From positions 124,001 through 188,000 of the forward strand of contig NZ_CP010776.1 of NCBI RefSeq assembly GCF_001577755.1: 64,000 nucleotides of DNA. Reading direction: 5' to 3'. The position numbers and the translations under genes were made by a program. The DNA is from Rufibacter sp. DG15C (GTDB lineage: Bacteria > Bacteroidota > Bacteroidia > Cytophagales > Hymenobacteraceae). How positions within the stretch are numbered: position 1 is the stretch's first letter; every line of letters starts with the position of its first letter. Below are positions 60,084-64,000 of this stretch, in pieces. Below the pieces are notes generated by a model that was not told where the DNA came from, searched no databases, and was given only the letters and a program-made list of their open reading frames with translations.

Positions 60084-60392
60084 ATGGCCAAGAAATCATT
60101 CAGTGAACTCATCAACAGCCCCGGCATGCCCGTATTGGTAGACTTCTACGCCGATTGGTGCGGCCCCTGCAAAACCATGGCGCCCATCCTGCAACAAGTG
60201 GCCCAGCAATACCAAGGCAAGATCAAGGTAATCAAGATTGACGTGGACAAAAACCAAGCCGTGGCCCAACAATACCGCGTCCAAGGCATCCCTACGCTCA
60301 TACTATTCCACCAAGGTAAATCCCTCTGGCGTCAATCAGGCGTCGTGCCCGCCCCACAACTAAGCCAAATTGTTCAACAGCATCTGCCGTAA
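60084..60392 (+). CDS. trxA: Thioredoxin
   Basis: 102 residues. Disulfide reductase with active site ADWCGPCKTMAPIL (Cys26, Cys29) and cis-Pro loop VQGIPTLILFHQGK. Length and motifs are those of TrxA-type proteins; a second thioredoxin in the genome is likely. The gene stands alone. Confidence 0.93.
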   Translation: MAKKSFSELINSPGMPVLVDFYADWCGPCKTMAPILQQVAQQYQGKIKVIKIDVDKNQAVAQQYRVQGIPTLILFHQGKSLWRQSGVVPAPQLSQIVQQHLP

Positions 60393-61084
60393 AACAGTGA
60401 GCGGTTCTCAGTAAAAAGAAGGGAATAGGGGGCAAACTTTTCTTAGCTCAGATCCTTACAGAGTCTGCGCACGCTGCGAGACCTTAAAAGAATCTTAGCG
60501 CCCTAGTCATCCCCCTACCCCCTTCAAAGGGGGACGGAATGCGCAGGTCGAGGCTAGCGCTTCAGGGCAGTTGCAGATTGCCTCCATCATGGGCCCAAGT
60601 CGCAGACTTGAACCATGGCCACGGGACGGCAGATCAAGCAAACCGTGCGCAGCTCGCATGGCTCTGCAGCGACAGTACCCGAATTTGCCTACAAGCAACA
60701 AACCCACTATCAGGCCATTACAGAACTGGAACCAGAACCAGTCCTGACCCTAAGCGCCTCTGTTGTTTCGTTGCCGAAGGCAGGGCCCCACAGGCCCAGA
60801 GTACAACAGCAGTGCGAAGGGACAGGACGAGGCCCCGCGGCCGTGAGCGCTTAGCGGAAGAAATGAAACAAGGAAGTGAGTGCGCACCAGAGTAAGCGGC
60901 AACTACAAAGGAATATCCAACTGCGTTCACAATTTAGCTAAGGACCTCTTCCTCGGTAAATCCTTCAGCTTGGCTCAGGATGACCAATCACACTGCAAAA
61001 CCAAAGAGGAAAGCAACTGTATTCCTAGATGAGAATCACCAATAAAGGCTAATTAACATACAATGGTTAAAGCCATCATCAACC
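60393..61084. other. Gene-free, repeat-like block with inverted repeats
   Basis: No believable gene in 690 bp; frames here lack plausible protein features. It holds CCCCC-TTCAAA-GGGGG (60518-60533), a TCTGCGCA word matched by TGCGCAGG about 80 bp later, a cluster of nested stems at 60741-60855, and near 60975 a GTCATCCTGA word on the minus strand related to the 35358 repeat. It looks like several dispersed intergenic repeats joined together. Confidence 0.55.
60741..60855. other. Possible structured RNA or complex repeat
   Basis: Nested pairings: TAAGCGC with GCGCTTA (60751-60757, 60847-60853), CTGTTGT with ACAACAG (60760-60766, 60803-60809), GGGCC with GGCCC (60783-60797), and a TGCC/GGCA hairpin. 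GTCCTG (60741) with CAGGAC (60823) would cross the outer stem. Confidence 0.3.
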
Positions 61085-62473
61085 CTACTCCCTCCCCTTT
61101 TCCACCAACAACGGCAGCGTCAAAAAGAAAGTAGTGTGGGGATGCGGCTTCGACGTGAAATGCAAATTCCCCCCGTGCTGGCGCACCATCTGCCGGGACA
61201 AACTTAAGCCAATGCCAGACCCTTGCGGCTTGGTGGTGTAAAACGGAATAAAGACATTATCCTGCGCTTCAGGGGCAATGCCCACGCCATTGTCCACGAC
61301 TTCCACGCGCACCAAATGCTCGGCCTTTGGGTCTTTCACGGCCCGAAGCAAGATGCGCGGGTCTTCCACGTGGCTGCAGGAGTCCATGGCGTTCTTGAGA
61401 AGGTTGAGTAGCACCTGTTCCAACTGTTCCGCATCGGCGTTCAGCCATAATACTTCCTCTGGTAACTGCATCAAGAATTGAATCTTCTGGGATTTCATCT
61501 GGGCTTCTACCAAGCGGGACACGTGGTCGCATAAGGCCTGGATGTTCAAAGGCGCCCGGCGCGGCGGCGGTACGCGGGTGAGACGGCGGTAATTCTCCAC
61601 GAAGTGCTGCATGCCCCGGGTCCGTTTCTCAATGGTGCGCAGCCCCAGTTGCAGGTCCTCCATGGTGTCCTCGTCTAGATGGCCCGCCTGTGCAATAGGC
61701 GTCAACTCTGACTGCACCAAATCACTGATGGACGAGGTGAGCGAGATGATGGGCGTCACCGAGTTCATGATCTCATGCGTGAGCACGCTAATCAATTTCT
61801 TCCAGGCGTCCAGTTCCTGGGCCTCCATCTCTGACCGAATATTCTGGAACGACATGATCCGGATCTCCTGGTCCTGCAAACGCAAACTGGAGACTTGCAC
61901 GGTGAGCAAGACTTCTTCGGTGAGTTGTTTGAGCTTGATGAGTTTTCCTTCTTGAGTGGGTTCTCCAAACGCTACTTCAGTGAGATTGGGATAGAGTTTG
62001 GTGGCTGCATTTAGGTTCTGCAGAAAAGGCAAATCTAGCAGACGGTGGGCCGCTTTGTTCATAAGCTGCACCTGGCCCGTTTTGTCAAAGGTGATCAGAC
62101 CAATGCGCAGGTGCTCCACCACGCCTTGCAGGTACTGGTGGTGGACTTCCTTCTCGGCTTTTATCTGCCTGAAGGACTCTGTGATCTCATTGAACATGCG
62201 GTGCAGCTCGCGGTACTGGGGCGGGGCACCTTCCACGGCAAACCGCAAGGTGTAATCAGAGTGTTTGATGGCCAAAAGAAACTTGAGCATGTCCTGGTGG
62301 GTGCGCTTAACGTAGTGGATCAACTCAATGACCATGGCCACAGACACGCCCAGCAGGCAGCACATGGTAATGTACCAAGCGTACTGCACCCCAATGTAGG
62401 CCGCCAAAAACAAGGTAAAGGCCAAGCCAATGACCCGCAGCAACACCCGTACGTTGAATGGATTAAAGGCCAT
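61085..62473 (-). CDS. Sensor histidine kinase (NtrB-like)
   Basis: 462 residues. Two membrane helices at about 12-30 and 33-52 with almost no periplasmic loop, so sensing is probably cytoplasmic or in the membrane. A PAS-like domain lies at about 110-215. The H-box is SVLTHEIMNSVTPI with His233; the ATPase part has LLNLLKNAMDS (N), VEVVDNGVGIAPEA (G1), and GSGIGLSLSRQMVRQHGG (G2). The ATG overlaps the end of the regulator gene by 11 nt, so the pair is translated together. Confidence 0.9.
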   Translation of the reverse strand: MAFNPFNVRVLLRVIGLAFTLFLAAYIGVQYAWYITMCCLLGVSVAMVIELIHYVKRTHQDMLKFLLAIKHSDYTLRFAVEGAPPQYRELHRMFNEITESFRQIKAEKEVHHQYLQGVVEHLRIGLITFDKTGQVQLMNKAAHRLLDLPFLQNLNAATKLYPNLTEVAFGEPTQEGKLIKLKQLTEEVLLTVQVSSLRLQDQEIRIMSFQNIRSEMEAQELDAWKKLISVLTHEIMNSVTPIISLTSSISDLVQSELTPIAQAGHLDEDTMEDLQLGLRTIEKRTRGMQHFVENYRRLTRVPPPRRAPLNIQALCDHVSRLVEAQMKSQKIQFLMQLPEEVLWLNADAEQLEQVLLNLLKNAMDSCSHVEDPRILLRAVKDPKAEHLVRVEVVDNGVGIAPEAQDNVFIPFYTTKPQGSGIGLSLSRQMVRQHGGNLHFTSKPHPHTTFFLTLPLLVEKGRE

Positions 62474-63842
62474 GCTTCTCTATTCTCCGGTACAGGGCCG
62501 TACGGGTGATGCCCAGTTCTTTGGAAGCGTGCGTGATGTTACCGTTGTTTTTAAGGAGGGCTTGTTGCACCAGCGTTTTCTCTACGTTACCCAGCGTCTG
62601 GTCTTTGCTAAGAGACACTTCCTCTTTTTCTGAAGAATCTTCTGACAAGTAGATGTCTGATGGCTGCAAACTACCGGTTTCGCACATGATCATGGCGCGT
62701 TCCATGGTATGCTCCAATTCACGTATGTTGCCGGGCCAGCTATAGTCCATGAGTTTGTGCAGCACCGCTTTGGAAAGATGCACCTCTGGTTTTTGGTACT
62801 TTTTGGCGAAAACAGCCAAAAAACGCTCGGCCAAGGGCTGAATGTCCTCTTTGCGCTCCCGCAACGGCGGCAGCTGAATCTCTACGGTATTGATGCGGTA
62901 CAGCAAATCCTGCCTGAACCGGCCCTGCTTCACCATCTCATACAGGGGCATGTTGGTGGCCGAGATTAGCCGCACGTTCACCGCCTTGGGTTTGTTAGAA
63001 CCTACTGGCGTCACCACGCGGTTCTGCAAGGCGGTTAGCAGTTTGGCCTGCAAGGGCAGGGAAACGTTGCCTATCTCGTCTAGAAACAAGGTCCCCCCAG
63101 AGGCCACTTCAAACCTACCAATGCGGTCTTCCTTGGCATCTGTGAACGCGCCTTTGACGTGGCCAAACAGCTCACTTTCAAACAGGGTCTCGGTGACGGC
63201 GCCCAAATCCACTGCAATAAATACTTCTTTGGCTCTTTTGGACAGGCGGTGCAACAGGCGCGCGGCCACTTCTTTCCCGGTACCGTTCTCGCCCAGGATC
63301 AAGACGTTGGCGTCTGTGGCGGCCACTTTCTCCAGGGTCTGGTAGACCTTCTGCATGGCCGGAGAGTTACCAATCAGCTCCACGCCTACTTGGTTCATAG
63401 CCTCATTGAGGTGCTGCTGTTTGCTGCGCAGATGGGCTACCTCAGAGGTAGATTGGCTTAGTTTGCAGGCGGCGGTTAAGGTGGCCAGCAGTTTTTCATT
63501 GTGCCAGGGCTTGACCACAAAATCTGAAGCGCCTAGTTTTAAGGCCTGTACGGCCAAATCTATGTCTCCGTAGGCGGTCATCATGACCACAATAGCCTGT
63601 GGGTCAACTTCCAGAATTCGTTGAAGCAGGTCCAAGCCTTCGCGGCTAGAGGTGGCACCGGCCGTATAGTTCATGTCTAGCAGGATGACATCAAAGGACT
63701 CTTTCTTCAACAGTTCTGGTAAGCGCTCTGGGTGGATTTCTGTGCGCACCAGCGAAAAGTGCTGCTTAAGAAAGATGCGGCCGGCCGTGAGGATGTCTTC
63801 CTGGTCATCCACTATCAATATGCGGCAGTTGGTTTTACTCAT
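62463..63842 (-). CDS. Sigma-54-dependent response regulator (NtrC/AtoC type)
   Basis: 459 residues. Receiver domain 1-120 with Asp12, Asp13 and phosphoacceptor Asp56. AAA+ domain: Walker A GENGTGK at 184-190, sigma-54 contact loop GAFTDA at 231-236 (the usual form is GAFTGA), Walker B TLFLDEIG at 251-258. The C-terminal Fis-type HTH ends NITHASKELGITRTALYRRIE. Activates sigma-54 promoters when phosphorylated by the kinase downstream. Part of the AAA+ domain (FLAVFAKKYQK) is coded by a PAL40-like sequence (62788-62825). Confidence 0.92.
   Translation of the reverse strand: MSKTNCRILIVDDQEDILTAGRIFLKQHFSLVRTEIHPERLPELLKKESFDVILLDMNYTAGATSSREGLDLLQRILEVDPQAIVVMMTAYGDIDLAVQALKLGASDFVVKPWHNEKLLATLTAACKLSQSTSEVAHLRSKQQHLNEAMNQVGVELIGNSPAMQKVYQTLEKVAATDANVLILGENGTGKEVAARLLHRLSKRAKEVFIAVDLGAVTETLFESELFGHVKGAFTDAKEDRIGRFEVASGGTLFLDEIGNVSLPLQAKLLTALQNRVVTPVGSNKPKAVNVRLISATNMPLYEMVKQGRFRQDLLYRINTVEIQLPPLRERKEDIQPLAERFLAVFAKKYQKPEVHLSKAVLHKLMDYSWPGNIRELEHTMERAMIMCETGSLQPSDIYLSEDSSEKEEVSLSKDQTLGNVEKTLVQQALLKNNGNITHASKELGITRTALYRRIEKHGL
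62788..62825. repeat. PAL40-like copy inside the NtrC-type gene
   Basis: GGTTTTTGGTACTTTTTGG and GAAAACAGCCAAAAAACG, read in frame on the minus strand. Confidence 0.6.
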
Positions 63843-64000
63843 ACAAAAGGCAAAAAGGTCACTCAGGGGAATTCAGGACAAAGAAGATGCCATACGCGCG
63901 CGCAAGGCTTAAGAACAGGGTTACTGACTGTTGTTCAATTGTTTACAAAACCCAATTTAGCGCTAGAGCCATACTTTATGTACGGTATCAGACAAATAAA

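Noticed and set aside
60539-60895. Frames of 118 and 79 residues in the gene-free block
   Set aside because: Composition is Pro/Arg/Gln-rich and shapeless, and the DNA is full of inverted repeats.
3954-62825. PAL40 as a CRISPR or tandem array
   Set aside because: Copies are dispersed singly across many loci, not regularly spaced with spacers, and no cas genes are present.

Overview
The window looks like a chromosome segment of a Bacteroidota bacterium, most likely Cytophagales and possibly Hymenobacteraceae (for example a Rufibacter-like genus; the genus is inference). The basis is a C25 peptidase of PorU2 type next to a PorV/PorQ-family barrel protein (type IX secretion), Bacteroidota-type promoters (TTTG, about 20 nt, TAnnTTTG), and household genes typical of the phylum. 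62 protein genes and two tRNA genes are supported. No rRNA, CRISPR array, intact insertion sequence or recombinase was seen.

Layout. 1-2890: an AT-richer accessory stretch with the C-terminal part of a family-A DNA-polymerase-like protein, a CAP-domain secreted protein and small orphans; it abuts the 3' end of two tandem tRNA-Lys genes (2893-3103) and may be the end of an integrated element. 3172-8641: TPR/SH3 membrane protein, SDR, rlmD, a phosphatase-like protein, thiL. 8856-16611: phenylacetate degradation, with a TetR regulator, paaA, a double-domain paaB, paaC, paaD, then paaE on the opposite strand with an M3 peptidase. 16835-22438: M23 peptidase, MscS channel, Lol-type permease, NamZ-like glycosidase, fmt, folA. 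22691-28790: PorV/PorQ and PorU2-like genes. 29080-36243: PadR plus PspC/DUF2807 membrane protein, lipoproteins, cca, mce. 36366-38855: iscS-iscU-unknown-iscA. 39069-47052: PLP dehydratase, alcohol dehydrogenase, GNAT, glycine-zipper protein, monooxygenase, DUF885 lipoprotein, small membrane proteins. 47210-60392: sbcC, AlkD-like, amtB, nuclease lipoprotein, EamA, Usp, HNH, MFS, lipase-like hydrolase, trx. 61085-63842: a two-component pair with an NtrC-type regulator.

The most unusual thing here is not a gene. A roughly 40-bp imperfect palindrome (called PAL40 here) is scattered through everything to the right of position 3950: 25 full-length copies and one half copy at or near gene ends, and five more inside genes. 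Its arms are close to CCGTTTTTGGCCTG and CAGGCCAAAAACGG around a TTTC/GAAA centre. It sits at most convergent gene junctions, often directly after a normal terminator. In places it has become part of genes: it supplies a lipobox, a start codon, a stop codon and internal coiled-coil residues. It is absent from the accessory left end. No transposase that could move it is visible in the window.

Other points worth a look: two mutually exclusive 12-bp and 20-bp pairings between paaA and paaB that look like an attenuator; twin sigma-54-like promoters before the glycine-zipper gene, with an NtrC regulator in the same window whose GAFTGA loop reads GAFTDA; an unrecognised gene inside the isc operon; and a structured, gene-free 690-bp block at 60393-61084.
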